A stretch of 64,000 nucleotides of DNA from Caballeronia sordidicola. Its GTDB lineage: Bacteria; Pseudomonadota; Gammaproteobacteria; Burkholderiales; Burkholderiaceae. Every line of letters begins with the position of its first letter. Positions within the stretch are counted from its first letter, which is position 1. The notes under the pieces are model-generated. The model was not told where the DNA came from and ran no database searches. It worked only from the letters and a program-made list of their open reading frames with translations. The DNA is taken from NCBI RefSeq assembly GCF_000729995.1, contig NZ_JNFG01000001.1:1-64000 (forward strand). The letters are read 5' to 3'. This document shows positions 1 to 8,421 of this stretch, in pieces. A program made the position numbers and the translations under genes.

Positions 1-113
1 GCCGCTTGTCGGCGGCGAGGGAATCGGAGAGATCGATCACAAGCGCTTGAGGCTGCGCCTCCGAATCGATCAGCACGTCGACGACGCGACCCATCCGCGC
101 GCCACTTTTCTGC
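1..113. repeat. Left arm of a 113-bp perfect inverted repeat at the window edge
   Basis: Bases 1-113 are the exact reverse complement of 454-566 (base i pairs with 567-i). Identity stops abruptly after base 113. The arm carries antisense copy of the second PRC-barrel coding segment, so it cannot be the natural 5' end of the gene that follows. An assembly or library foldback at a contig end, or a real inverted duplication extending left of the window, would both look like this. Confidence 0.95.
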
Positions 114-892
114 TCGACAGCGAGATCCAGCGCCCGGACGGCAAGGTGATCGGCCGCGCGGTCGACATGTATGCCGATGCCACTGGCAAACCAAAGATCA
201 TGATCGTGAACCTGGCGGGTTTCCTGGGTGTGGGGGACCGCAAGGTGACCTTCCCGTGGACCGCGTTCCGCTTCACTCCCGCGACGAAAAAAGCGCCCAT
301 CACCTTCGCGATACCGACGCCCGGCGTATCGACGCCCGGCAGCAATCCCGCATCGAATGCGGCGAAGGCGAAGGCTCAGGAGGCATCGGCGAGACCGGGT
401 TCGGTGAACGACATTCCACCGACGCTCGCTCAACTCATCGACTCGAATGTCTCGCAGAAAAGTGGCGCGCGGATGGGTCGCGTCGTCGACGTGCTGATCG
501 ATTCGGAGGCGCAGCCTCAAGCGCTTGTGATCGATCTCTCCGATTCCCTCGCCGCCGACAAGCGGCAGGTCGCCGCCAACTGGCCCGACCTGCACGTGGT
601 CTCGCGCAACAAGGTCATGCAATTGCAACTGGATTTCACCGACGCACAGATCAAAGCCGCCCCGACGTATTCGCCCGATCAGCCGATCAAGATCATTTCG
701 CCCGTCGTCCCGCCACCGGAACCTGCCGAGTCGCCGGAGCCCGCTTCGGCTACCGCTTCGGCCCCCGCTGCAGCTCCCGCTTCGGCACCCGCTGCAGTTG
801 CGGCTGCGGCCCCAACTGCGGCTGCGGCCTCCGGCCCCGGATCTGGTGCGAAAGCCGGAACGGCCGCCGTTGCGCGTCCCTCGAAACAATGA
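47..892 (+). CDS. Tandem PRC-barrel domain protein, 5' end chimeric
   Basis: Two PRC-barrel-like modules are visible. The first is about residues 24-75 (DSEIQRPDGKVIGRAVDM, then a VNLAGFLGVGDRKVTFPW strand set). The second is about residues 130-200 (SGARMGRVVDVLID onward). A Pro/Ala-rich tail of about 60 residues follows. PRC-barrels are small beta domains known from RimM and photosynthetic reaction-centre H subunits; the role here is unknown. Residues 1-22 are encoded by the antisense repeat arm, so the ATG at 47 is not trusted and the true N-terminus, possibly with a signal peptide, is missing. The stop lies 14 bp before the next gene, suggesting co-transcription. Confidence 0.7.
   Translation: MRLRLRIDQHVDDATHPRATFLLDSEIQRPDGKVIGRAVDMYADATGKPKIMIVNLAGFLGVGDRKVTFPWTAFRFTPATKKAPITFAIPTPGVSTPGSNPASNAAKAKAQEASARPGSVNDIPPTLAQLIDSNVSQKSGARMGRVVDVLIDSEAQPQALVIDLSDSLAADKRQVAANWPDLHVVSRNKVMQLQLDFTDAQIKAAPTYSPDQPIKIISPVVPPPEPAESPEPASATASAPAAAPASAPAAVAAAAPTAAAASGPGSGAKAGTAAVARPSKQ
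454..566. repeat. Right arm of the 113-bp perfect inverted repeat
   Basis: This copy lies in frame inside the second PRC-barrel module and encodes sensible domain sequence (GARMGRVVDVLIDSEAQPQA). It is therefore the original copy, and bases 1-113 are the derived one. The spacer between arms is 340 bp. Confidence 0.95.
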
Positions 893-906
893 GGACGATC
901 TGAAAT

Positions 907-2181
907 ATGGGAATTGCACGAAGTCTGCGCGCGCTCGATTGGCTGAACTTCTTTGTCGCGAATGTGCAGACCGGCTTTGGGCCGTTCATCGCCTCCTATC
1001 TCGCCGCGAACAAATGGACGCAAGGCGAGATCGGGCTGATGCTGAGCGTCGGCACGATCAGCGCGATGGCGAGCCAGTTGCCGGCCGGCGCGCTCGTCGA
1101 TGCATTGCGCAACAAGAAAGGCGCGGCCGCGGCCGCCATCATCGCGATCATCGTGGCCGCGTTGCTGCTCGGCGCGAGCCCGACGTTCGTCTCCGTGTTC
1201 GCGGCCGAAGTGTTGCACGGCTTCGCAAGCTGCATGCTCGTGCCGGCAATGGCCGCGATCTCGCTCGCGCTCGTCTCGCGCGCCGATCTCGGCAACCGGC
1301 TGGGACGTAATGCGCGCTGGGCATCCATTGGCAGCGCGCTCACGGCGGCGTTGATGGGTTTATTCGGCGAATACCTGTCGCTGCGGTCCGTGTTCTTTTT
1401 GACCGCAGCGCTGGCGTTGCCTGCGCTCGTCGCGCTGAACATGATCCATCACGAGATGGCGCCCGTCGTGCCGCGCATGAAAAAAGCTGCGGCGAAAGCG
1501 GGTGCGAGCATCGCGCAAGCGGTGAGCGCGGAGCGCCCTGAAAGCCTGCGTGATCTGCTTCGCGATCCGAGGCTCCTGACCTTCGCGGCGTGCGTGGTGC
1601 TGTTCCACTTGTCGAACGCGGCCATGCTGAACCTCGCCGCCGGAGAAGTCACCGCGCACATGGGCGACAACGTTCAGCTCGTGATTGCGGCGTGCATTAT
1701 CGTGCCGCAGTTCATCGTGGCGGGGTTGTCGCCGTGGGTCGGGCGGCAGGCGCAAAGCTGGGGACGGCGGCCGGTGCTGATCATCGGCTTCTCGGCGCTG
1801 CCGTTACGTGCGCTGTTGTTCGCGGCCGCCAGCAGCGCGGCCAGCCCTTACCTGCTGGTGCCGGTGCAAATGCTCGACGGTATCAGCGCGGCGGTGTTCG
1901 GCGTGATGCTGCCGCTGATTGCCGCCGATGTCGCCGGCGGCAAGGGCCGGTACAACTTGTGTATCGGATTCTTTGGGCTGGCGGCAGGCGTTGGGGCGAC
2001 GCTGAGCACGGCGATTGCCGGGTTCGTGGCGGACAAGTTCGGCGTGAACACCAGCTTCTTTGGACTTGCAGCAGCCGGTGCGCTGGCCGTGGCGCTGGTA
2101 TGGCTCGCCATGCCGGAAACCCGCGATGCCGCCGCCAACGACCAAGCCGTCAAGGAGAAGGAAGCGACGCCGGCGGCGTGA
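907..2181 (+). CDS. Major facilitator superfamily transporter
   Basis: This is a 424-residue integral membrane protein with about 12 hydrophobic segments in two halves, separated by a cytoplasmic loop near residues 180-210 (MKKAAAKAGASIAQAVSAER). That fits the usual MFS length of 400-450. A GAGGA element precedes the ATG at 907. It begins 14 bp after the PRC-barrel gene and probably shares its transcript. The family moves small solutes by proton or solute coupling. Nothing in the sequence identifies the substrate: the loop after helix 2 (ALVDALRNKKGA) is a divergent form of the MFS motif A. Confidence 0.85.
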   Translation: MGIARSLRALDWLNFFVANVQTGFGPFIASYLAANKWTQGEIGLMLSVGTISAMASQLPAGALVDALRNKKGAAAAAIIAIIVAALLLGASPTFVSVFAAEVLHGFASCMLVPAMAAISLALVSRADLGNRLGRNARWASIGSALTAALMGLFGEYLSLRSVFFLTAALALPALVALNMIHHEMAPVVPRMKKAAAKAGASIAQAVSAERPESLRDLLRDPRLLTFAACVVLFHLSNAAMLNLAAGEVTAHMGDNVQLVIAACIIVPQFIVAGLSPWVGRQAQSWGRRPVLIIGFSALPLRALLFAAASSAASPYLLVPVQMLDGISAAVFGVMLPLIAADVAGGKGRYNLCIGFFGLAAGVGATLSTAIAGFVADKFGVNTSFFGLAAAGALAVALVWLAMPETRDAAANDQAVKEKEATPAA

Positions 2182-2207
2182 CGATGTTAAATGAGCACGC
2201 GCTTGAT

Positions 2208-3419
2208 TCAGCCCAGCGCGTGCTCATGCTGCAACACAACCTGCGATGTCAGCCACGCATCGATCTGCGTATCTGAAAAACCGTACTCGCTCAGCACATC
2301 GATCGTGTGTTCGCCCAGCATGGGCGGTGACATGCGAACCGAACCTTCGGTCATCTCGCTCATCCTGATCGCGCTGGCCACCTGCTTCAACTGACCTATC
2401 GCGCCGTGCGCCACTTCTTCGACCAGGCCGCAGTGCACCACCTGCGGATCGGCGAACACGTCCGCGAGGTTATTGATGGGCCCAGCCGGAATGCCAAGCC
2501 GTCTCAGATCAGTGGTCCAGTCGGCACGCGTGCGCGTGCGCAGTTTTGTATCGATGATCTCTTTCAGCGCCTCCCGATGCTGCATCCGCTGCTCGTTGGT
2601 GACGAAACGCGGGTCCGCCATGATGTGCGCGAGCCCAAGCAGTTCGCAAAGCTTGACCCACATGTCGGGCGTGCCCGGCGCCAGGTTCAGCGCGCCGTCC
2701 TGCGCCTCGAAGACGCCATACGGCGCAATCACCGGATGATGATTGCCGGTCGGCTCTGGAATTTCGCCCGCGCTCAAATAACGCTGGCCCTGCACGCCCA
2801 GCATGGCGACCAGTCCCGACAGCAGCGAACTCTCGACGCGCTGGCCACGTCCCGTTTGCTGCCGCGAGAGCAACGCGGCGAGGACGCCCATTGCGGTCCA
2901 CATGCCGGCGGTCATGTCGCCGATCGCGATGCCCACGCGCGTGGGGCCAGCGTCGGGCATGCCCGTGAGACTCATGATCCCGGCGTACCCTTGCGCGACC
3001 TGATCGAAACCTGGCCACGATGCGGCCGGACCCGTGCGGCCATAGCCGGTAATGTTGCCGTAGACGAGCCTTGGATTAAGCGCCGATAACGTCTCGTACC
3101 CTAGCCCCATGCTTTCCATCGTGCCAGTCTTGAAGTTTTCGAGGACGACATCCGCGGTACTGGCCATGTTGCGCAGCAGGTCGAGCGCGGCGGGTTTGCG
3201 AAAATCCACCGCCATACCGCGCTTGTTCCGGTTGCACGACAGGTAATAAGCGCTGATGCCGCCGGCGAACGGTCCCCAGGTCCTGACCATGTCGCCGCTC
3301 GGCGAGGGTTCCACCTTGATCACGTCAGCCCCGAGATCGCCGAGGATCATCGAACAAAAAGGACCCGCGAGCGCGCGAGTCAGATCCAGCACCTTGATTC
3401 CCTGCAACGGCAATGCCAT
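2208..3419 (-). CDS. CaiB/BaiF family (type III) CoA-transferase
   Basis: At 403 residues this matches the class III CoA-transferase family, which moves CoA between carboxylic acids through an aspartyl-CoA intermediate. The N-terminus has the family pattern LDLTRALAGPFCSMILGDLG. The likely nucleophilic Asp is in VGIAIGDMTAGMW. ENFKTGTMESMGLGYE and the GYGRTGP loop are also typical. It is transcribed away from the MFS gene and lies upstream, in its own direction, of the LysR-linked catabolic cluster. Together with the enoyl-CoA hydratase at 6055 it suggests activation and beta-oxidation-like breakdown of an organic acid. The acid is not identifiable. Confidence 0.88.
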   Translation of the reverse strand: MALPLQGIKVLDLTRALAGPFCSMILGDLGADVIKVEPSPSGDMVRTWGPFAGGISAYYLSCNRNKRGMAVDFRKPAALDLLRNMASTADVVLENFKTGTMESMGLGYETLSALNPRLVYGNITGYGRTGPAASWPGFDQVAQGYAGIMSLTGMPDAGPTRVGIAIGDMTAGMWTAMGVLAALLSRQQTGRGQRVESSLLSGLVAMLGVQGQRYLSAGEIPEPTGNHHPVIAPYGVFEAQDGALNLAPGTPDMWVKLCELLGLAHIMADPRFVTNEQRMQHREALKEIIDTKLRTRTRADWTTDLRRLGIPAGPINNLADVFADPQVVHCGLVEEVAHGAIGQLKQVASAIRMSEMTEGSVRMSPPMLGEHTIDVLSEYGFSDTQIDAWLTSQVVLQHEHALG

Positions 3420-3600
3420 GTCCCCTCCGGATATCTGCTTGTGACGGTGCTGGTTTCGTCGATGTTTTTATCGACCAGCACACGATTGAAGCGCACAAGG
3501 TAGACGGGCGCCGCGCAGATGAAAAATACAGATTGACGATGGATCAATCACATTGCGGTATGGAGGGGTGAGCGGGAACCAGCGCGCTCGAATGGATGCC

Positions 3601-4545
3601 TCAGCCCTCGTCCAGCGCCGCCAGACTGCGAGCCCCCATCCATGCACCCGGCACGAGGCGGCGTTGCACGTCCTGGATGATCAGCCCCTGGACGATCTCG
3701 CCCGCCGGCGTGAGCGGCAACGATTCCGCGTGACACAGCCACAGGTCGCGTTGCCATTCGTCGCCGTCGAGCGGCGTGGCTATCAGCCGGCCGGACGTGA
3801 CCTGTTCATGCACGGCGGACCACGGCAGCACGGTCGCCCCCACGCCTCGTTCGACCCATGAAACCAGCATGGACGTGGAGTTGACGACCGCAACGAGGTT
3901 GTAATCGAGCTGCGCCGCCGCGAAGGCCCGATCCAGTTTCGTCCTGACGATATTCGGCGGGCTGATCAGCACCAGCGGCAATCGCGCCAACTCTGCAAGG
4001 CTGCACGTCGCGCCTATGTCAGTCGCCATATCCGGATGACGGATGAGGAACAATTGTTCGTTGAGCAACGGCGTGCGCGTAAGCCCGCGAACCGGCTGGT
4101 CGAGGACAACGACGGCAAGGTCCACCCGGCCCAGCAAGACCAGTCCGTACAGTTCCGACGATGAGCTCTCGGTCAGCTCCAGGATAATGCCTGGGTAATG
4201 AGCGCGAAGCTCCTGGACAACATCGATTGCAATCAGGTGCGCGGTGCTGTGAGGCATCCCGACCACGACCGTCCCGTTCGGCTGGCGCGCGTGCTGCGAT
4301 AGCAGCAATTTCGTGTTGTCAGCCTGGCGCACGAGGCCCTTCGCGTGCCGGTAGAGCAACTCCCCCGACGGCGTCACCTTCACGCCCTGCACGCTGCGGC
4401 TGAACAGGCGCACGCTTAGTTCTTCTTCCAGGTTCTTGATATGCAGGCTCAATGCGGGCTGCGCGATACACAAGGTCTCGGCCGCACGCGTAATGCTCCC
4501 CGACTCCACAATCGACAGGAAATACCTCAACTGCTTCAGGTCCAT
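3601..4545 (-). CDS. LysR family transcriptional regulator
   Basis: A 314-residue protein with an N-terminal winged HTH at about residues 1-60 (MDLKQLRYFLSIVESGSITR, then AAETLCIAQPALSLHIKNLE) and a C-terminal periplasmic-binding-protein-like effector domain. This HTH sequence resembles the Nac/CynR/CbbR side of the family. It is divergent from the MFS gene at 4711 and is the natural candidate to control that gene and the enoyl-CoA hydratase behind it. The effector is unknown. Confidence 0.9.
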   Translation of the reverse strand: MDLKQLRYFLSIVESGSITRAAETLCIAQPALSLHIKNLEEELSVRLFSRSVQGVKVTPSGELLYRHAKGLVRQADNTKLLLSQHARQPNGTVVVGMPHSTAHLIAIDVVQELRAHYPGIILELTESSSSELYGLVLLGRVDLAVVVLDQPVRGLTRTPLLNEQLFLIRHPDMATDIGATCSLAELARLPLVLISPPNIVRTKLDRAFAAAQLDYNLVAVVNSTSMLVSWVERGVGATVLPWSAVHEQVTSGRLIATPLDGDEWQRDLWLCHAESLPLTPAGEIVQGLIIQDVQRRLVPGAWMGARSLAALDEG

Positions 4546-4710
4546 CGATCACTCCTTCAACTTCATCGTCCATAACAAAAACACTATGGATGGATCGTAA
4601 TTCAATATTTCCACGATGTCGCGCCCGCCGCTTATATTGCCCCTGGGCCGATGCAAGGGGCGTCTCTGCACCGCCGCACGGACCCGATAAAAATAGTCAA
4701 GGAGACAGGA
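4546..4710. promoter_or_regulatory. Divergent LysR/MFS intergenic region
   Basis: This 165-bp gap between divergent starts is AT-richer near 4570-4615 (ATGGATCGTAATTCAATATT). It must hold both promoters and any LysR T-N11-A site. I could not assign a single convincing operator. The downstream edge carries AAGGAG at 4699-4704, six bases before the GTG at 4711. Confidence 0.5.
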
Positions 4711-6024
4711 GTGAACTCATCGAGTCGCGCCATCGGCGAAGCGCTGCCGCTTGAAACAAGGCTCAATCGCGAGCAGATCATTGGGTTCTGGGCGGCATGG
4801 TCGGGGTGGACGCTCGATGGCATGGACTCCGTGATTTTTGCGTTGGTGCTTGTACCAGCGTTGAAAGAGTTGTTGCCGCTGTCGGGCTTTGCGGCGACGC
4901 CAGGTGTTATCGGTCTGGCCGGGTCACTGATGTTTGCGCTGTTCCTGGTCGGCTGGGGTTTCTCGTACATCTGGGGGCCGCTTGCGGACCGCTTCGGCCG
5001 TGTGCGCGTGCTCGCGGCCACTACGCTGTTCTATGCGGTTTTTACGGGGCTCGCGGCTATCTCGCATAACGTCTGGGAGCTCGCGATCTTTCGCTTTCTC
5101 GCGGGCGTCGGCGTGGGCGGCGAGTGGGCGCTGGCCGGTACGTATGTGGCGGAAGCATGGCCTGAAGACCGGCGGCGAGCTGGGGCGGGATATCTTCAAA
5201 CCGGTTATTACGCGGGATTTTTTCTCGCCTCGGCGCTCAACTACACCATCGGCACTCGCTACGGCTGGCGTGTCATGTTCCTGTGCGGCTTGCTGCCCGT
5301 CGTGGTCGCGCTGTACACCCTGCTCAAGGTCCGCGAACCGCGCAAATGGAAACGCACGCATGGCGACGCGCCTGTTTCGGCACCCAGCAAACGACCGTTA
5401 CGCGATATCTTTTCGAAGCCTTATCGGCAGCGAACCATCGTTAATTCGGTGCTGGTAACTGTCGCCATTCTTGGGCTCTGGGGCGGTTCGATCTATCTGC
5501 CGTCCGCCGTCATCCAATTGGCGGAGCGGCAGGGAATCGACGGCATCACCGCGATCAAACTGGCCTCCGCAACCACGGCCATTTATTCGATCGGTACGAT
5601 CATTGGCTGCCTGATACTGCCTTTTCTCGCTGATCGCTACGGCCGCCGCCCTACGCTCGCCGCCTATTACGCCACCGCCGCGCTGTTCCTGGTTGCAGGA
5701 TTCGGCTGGGCGTTCTACCTTCATTCAGGCTTGGTTCCGTTCATGGCGCTGTCGTTTTTCATCGGCCTGGGCGGGGGCAACGCGGCCATGTATGCGCTGT
5801 GGTTGCCTGAGCAGTATCCAACTTCGATCCGCGCTACCGCGTTCGCTTTTTCGACATCGATCGGACGGTTTTTCGCGGCAGGCGTCAGTCTTTGCCTGGG
5901 TATGGCGGTGAGCCATTTTGGAACGCTCGGCATACCGATTGCGCTGACGGCATCCCTATTCATTGTTGGAATCATCACGCTGCGATGGGCGATTGAAACA
6001 CGCGGCCAACCGTTGCCCGACTGA
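4711..6024 (+). CDS. MFS metabolite:H+ symporter
   Basis: The GTG start at 4711 was chosen over an upstream in-frame ATG at 4651 because AAGGAG sits six bases before it. The product is 437 residues with 12 predicted membrane segments. Two copies of the MFS signature between helices are clear: DRFGRVRVL in the first half and DRYGRRPTL in the second. The N-terminal motif WSGWTLDGMDSVIF and the acidic helix 1 match the aromatic-acid/sialate/shikimate proton symporter branch. It is probably the uptake carrier for the acid processed by the neighbouring CoA enzymes. Confidence 0.88.
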   Translation: MNSSSRAIGEALPLETRLNREQIIGFWAAWSGWTLDGMDSVIFALVLVPALKELLPLSGFAATPGVIGLAGSLMFALFLVGWGFSYIWGPLADRFGRVRVLAATTLFYAVFTGLAAISHNVWELAIFRFLAGVGVGGEWALAGTYVAEAWPEDRRRAGAGYLQTGYYAGFFLASALNYTIGTRYGWRVMFLCGLLPVVVALYTLLKVREPRKWKRTHGDAPVSAPSKRPLRDIFSKPYRQRTIVNSVLVTVAILGLWGGSIYLPSAVIQLAERQGIDGITAIKLASATTAIYSIGTIIGCLILPFLADRYGRRPTLAAYYATAALFLVAGFGWAFYLHSGLVPFMALSFFIGLGGGNAAMYALWLPEQYPTSIRATAFAFSTSIGRFFAAGVSLCLGMAVSHFGTLGIPIALTASLFIVGIITLRWAIETRGQPLPD

Positions 6025-6054
6025 ACTTTGAATTAACGATAACTGGCAAGAGAC

Positions 6055-6798
6055 ATGACGAATACCAGCACCATCCCCGGTTTTTCCTGTTCGCGGCACG
6101 AGGGTGTTGTCACGATCCAGCTCACGCGTGTAGAGCAACATAACCGTATCGATCCTGCCGATCTGGCCGGGCTCCGGGAAACGATTGCATCGGCGGGGAA
6201 AGATGAAACAGCCATAGCACTGGTCGTCACAGGAACCGGCGCGACCACGTTCAGTTCGGGCTATACGTTGTCGGCGCTGGCCGAGGGGAATATCGACGAT
6301 TCATTCGAAAGCTTCCTGAACGAGCTGGAAGCCTGCCCGCTGCCCACTGTCTGCGCGCTCAACGGCAGCGTCTATGGCGGGGCAACGGATCTTGCGCTGT
6401 GCTGCGATGTGCGTATCGGCGTAGAGGGCACGCGCATGTTCATGCCGGCGGCGCGTATCGGTTTGCATTATTACCCCGACGGCATGCGTCGATACGTTCG
6501 CGAGCTAGGACTGGCTCAGGCGAAACGCCTCTTCCTTACCGGTATGACGCTGGACGCGCCCGAGATGCTGCGCATCGGCTTCCTGACCGAGCTCGTCAAA
6601 TCCCAACAACTGAGCTCGCGCACGGCGGAATACATCGATGCGCTTCGCGCGTGTGTACCCGATACGGTACGGTCGATGAAGCGTCAATTGACTGCTATTG
6701 CCAACGGCGACTCCACGCTCAGCGGCGACAGAACCGCCTATGAGCGATCACTTCAAAGTCCGGTCATCGCTGAACGCATCAAGCAACGCCGCGCCTGA
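6055..6798 (+). CDS. Enoyl-CoA hydratase/isomerase family protein
   Basis: A 247-residue crotonase-fold protein. The oxyanion-hole region is recognisable at about residues 95-125 (LPTVCALNGSVYGGATDLAL, then CCDVRIG). The second conserved segment FMPAARIGLHYYPDGMRR follows. The usual catalytic Glu after GGA is replaced by Thr (GGATDLA), so the exact reaction (hydratase, isomerase or hydrolase) is uncertain. It starts 30 bp after the MFS gene and is very likely in the same operon. Confidence 0.85.
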   Translation: MTNTSTIPGFSCSRHEGVVTIQLTRVEQHNRIDPADLAGLRETIASAGKDETAIALVVTGTGATTFSSGYTLSALAEGNIDDSFESFLNELEACPLPTVCALNGSVYGGATDLALCCDVRIGVEGTRMFMPAARIGLHYYPDGMRRYVRELGLAQAKRLFLTGMTLDAPEMLRIGFLTELVKSQQLSSRTAEYIDALRACVPDTVRSMKRQLTAIANGDSTLSGDRTAYERSLQSPVIAERIKQRRA

Positions 6799-6799
6799 A

Positions 6800-8185
6800 T
6801 CATTTCAGCGGTTCAAGCATGCCGAGCAACGTGGGAATCAACTCGCTGACAGTCGGATGAATATGCATCGCGCGTTGCAGCGTGGTGTACGGCGCATCGG
6901 CATTCATGATGTCGATGAACGTATGGATGGCTTCATCGGCCTCTATACCGAGCATGGCCGCGCCCAGGATCCTCTTCGATTCGGCATCCACCAGCACCTT
7001 CATGAAGCCGTCCGTCTCGCCGCGTTCACGAGCCCGGCCGACGCGCGACATCGGCATGGTGGCGATCAGCGCACGGCGGCCGTCCTTGCGCACTTCCGTC
7101 TCGCTCATCCCCACGCGTGCAAACGGCGGATCGACGAAAACGGCATAGCACATGATGCGTGAATCCACGCTGCGCGCCTCACCGTCCACCACATTCGACG
7201 CAATGATTTCATAATCGTTGTACGACGTATGCGTGAATGCGCCACGTCCGTTGATGTCACCGACCGCCCACACGCCTTCAGTCCGGGTACGAAGCTGTCC
7301 GTCTACATCGATCAAACCGTGCTTGTTCAATTCGATGCCAGCTTGATCCAGCCCGAGGTCATCGGTGTTCGGCGTGCGTCCCGTTGCGAACAGCAGATGC
7401 GACGCCTCGATGCTTGTTTGATCGTTGAGCGTGATCCGAATCCCCTTGCCTGCCGGTTCGAGCTTCGACGCTTCGGTGTTGAACAAAAATTCCACGCCCT
7501 CCCGCGTCATGACCTTCTGGATCTGAACAGCAAAGTCATTGTCCTCACGCGCCAGCACGCGATCGCCCCTGACGAGGACGGTCACGCGGCTGCCGAAACG
7601 CCGGAACATCTGCGCGAATTCCAGCGCGATATAACTTCCGCCGATAATCGCCAGATGCGCCGGCAACTCGGTCAATTCGAGGATGGTGGAATTCGTAAGA
7701 TGTGAAACGCTGGCCAGCCCGTCGACTTCAGGCACGGTTGCACGCGTGCCCGTATTGATGAAAATCGTGTCCGCGTCGAGCGCCTGTTGTTGACCGTCAG
7801 CGCCTGTCACGCTGATCGAATGCGGACCCGTGAACCGGCCGTGGCCATTGAACACGACCACGCCCGGCGTGCTGCGCAACCACTTCTCCATACCGTTGCG
7901 CGACCCCGCGACCACGTCGTCCTTGCGTGCCTTGACCCGCGCCAGATTGACTCGCACCTCGCCTTCCACGATCACCCCGTAGTCGCCTGCATGACGCGCG
8001 ACATGCGCCGCGCGCGCGCTTGCCACGTACGTCTTGGTCGGCGTGCAGCCCACGTTCACGCAGGTGCCGCCGAACAGATGCCGTTCGATCACGGCGGTCC
8101 GCCGGCCGCTCTCGGCCAGCTTGACGGCGAGCGGCCCACCGCCTTGGCCCGTGCCGATCACGATAGCGTCGAAGTGCTGTGACAT
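6800..8185 (-). CDS. FAD-dependent pyridine nucleotide-disulfide oxidoreductase (mercuric reductase/LPD-like)
   Basis: Start ATG at 8185 is preceded by GGGGAG at five bases; the longer reading frame to 8284 lacks this. The product is 461 residues. It has an N-terminal FAD GxGxxG (IGTGQGGGPLA) and a redox-active pair CVNVGC followed by TPTKT. The NAD(P)-binding motif is IIGGSYIALEFA. The GDINGRGAFTH segment and C-terminal HIHPTVSEL close the active site. It lacks the N-terminal metal-binding domain and terminal Cys pair of true MerA, and no lipoyl partner lies nearby. It converges with the hydratase gene, only 1 bp apart. Confidence 0.85.
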   Translation of the reverse strand: MSQHFDAIVIGTGQGGGPLAVKLAESGRRTAVIERHLFGGTCVNVGCTPTKTYVASARAAHVARHAGDYGVIVEGEVRVNLARVKARKDDVVAGSRNGMEKWLRSTPGVVVFNGHGRFTGPHSISVTGADGQQQALDADTIFINTGTRATVPEVDGLASVSHLTNSTILELTELPAHLAIIGGSYIALEFAQMFRRFGSRVTVLVRGDRVLAREDNDFAVQIQKVMTREGVEFLFNTEASKLEPAGKGIRITLNDQTSIEASHLLFATGRTPNTDDLGLDQAGIELNKHGLIDVDGQLRTRTEGVWAVGDINGRGAFTHTSYNDYEIIASNVVDGEARSVDSRIMCYAVFVDPPFARVGMSETEVRKDGRRALIATMPMSRVGRARERGETDGFMKVLVDAESKRILGAAMLGIEADEAIHTFIDIMNADAPYTTLQRAMHIHPTVSELIPTLLGMLEPLK

Positions 8186-8421
8186 GCGAGTCTCCCCAGT
8201 GAATGGTCGGGCCGGATCAGCGCGGATCTGTGAACAAGCGTGGCGCTTTTGCATGTTAGCTCGCCATCGACGATCTCGCTGCACGAAACCACCCGCCTTT
8301 CAGTGCGTTTTCCGCATGGGCGGGTCGAGTTTTAATCGCTTGTGGCCGAGTGTCGCGCCGATAAAACTACGCCATTCACGTCGCGGAGGGCCGCGGCGCT
8401 CCACCCCTCCTGGCAATCACG

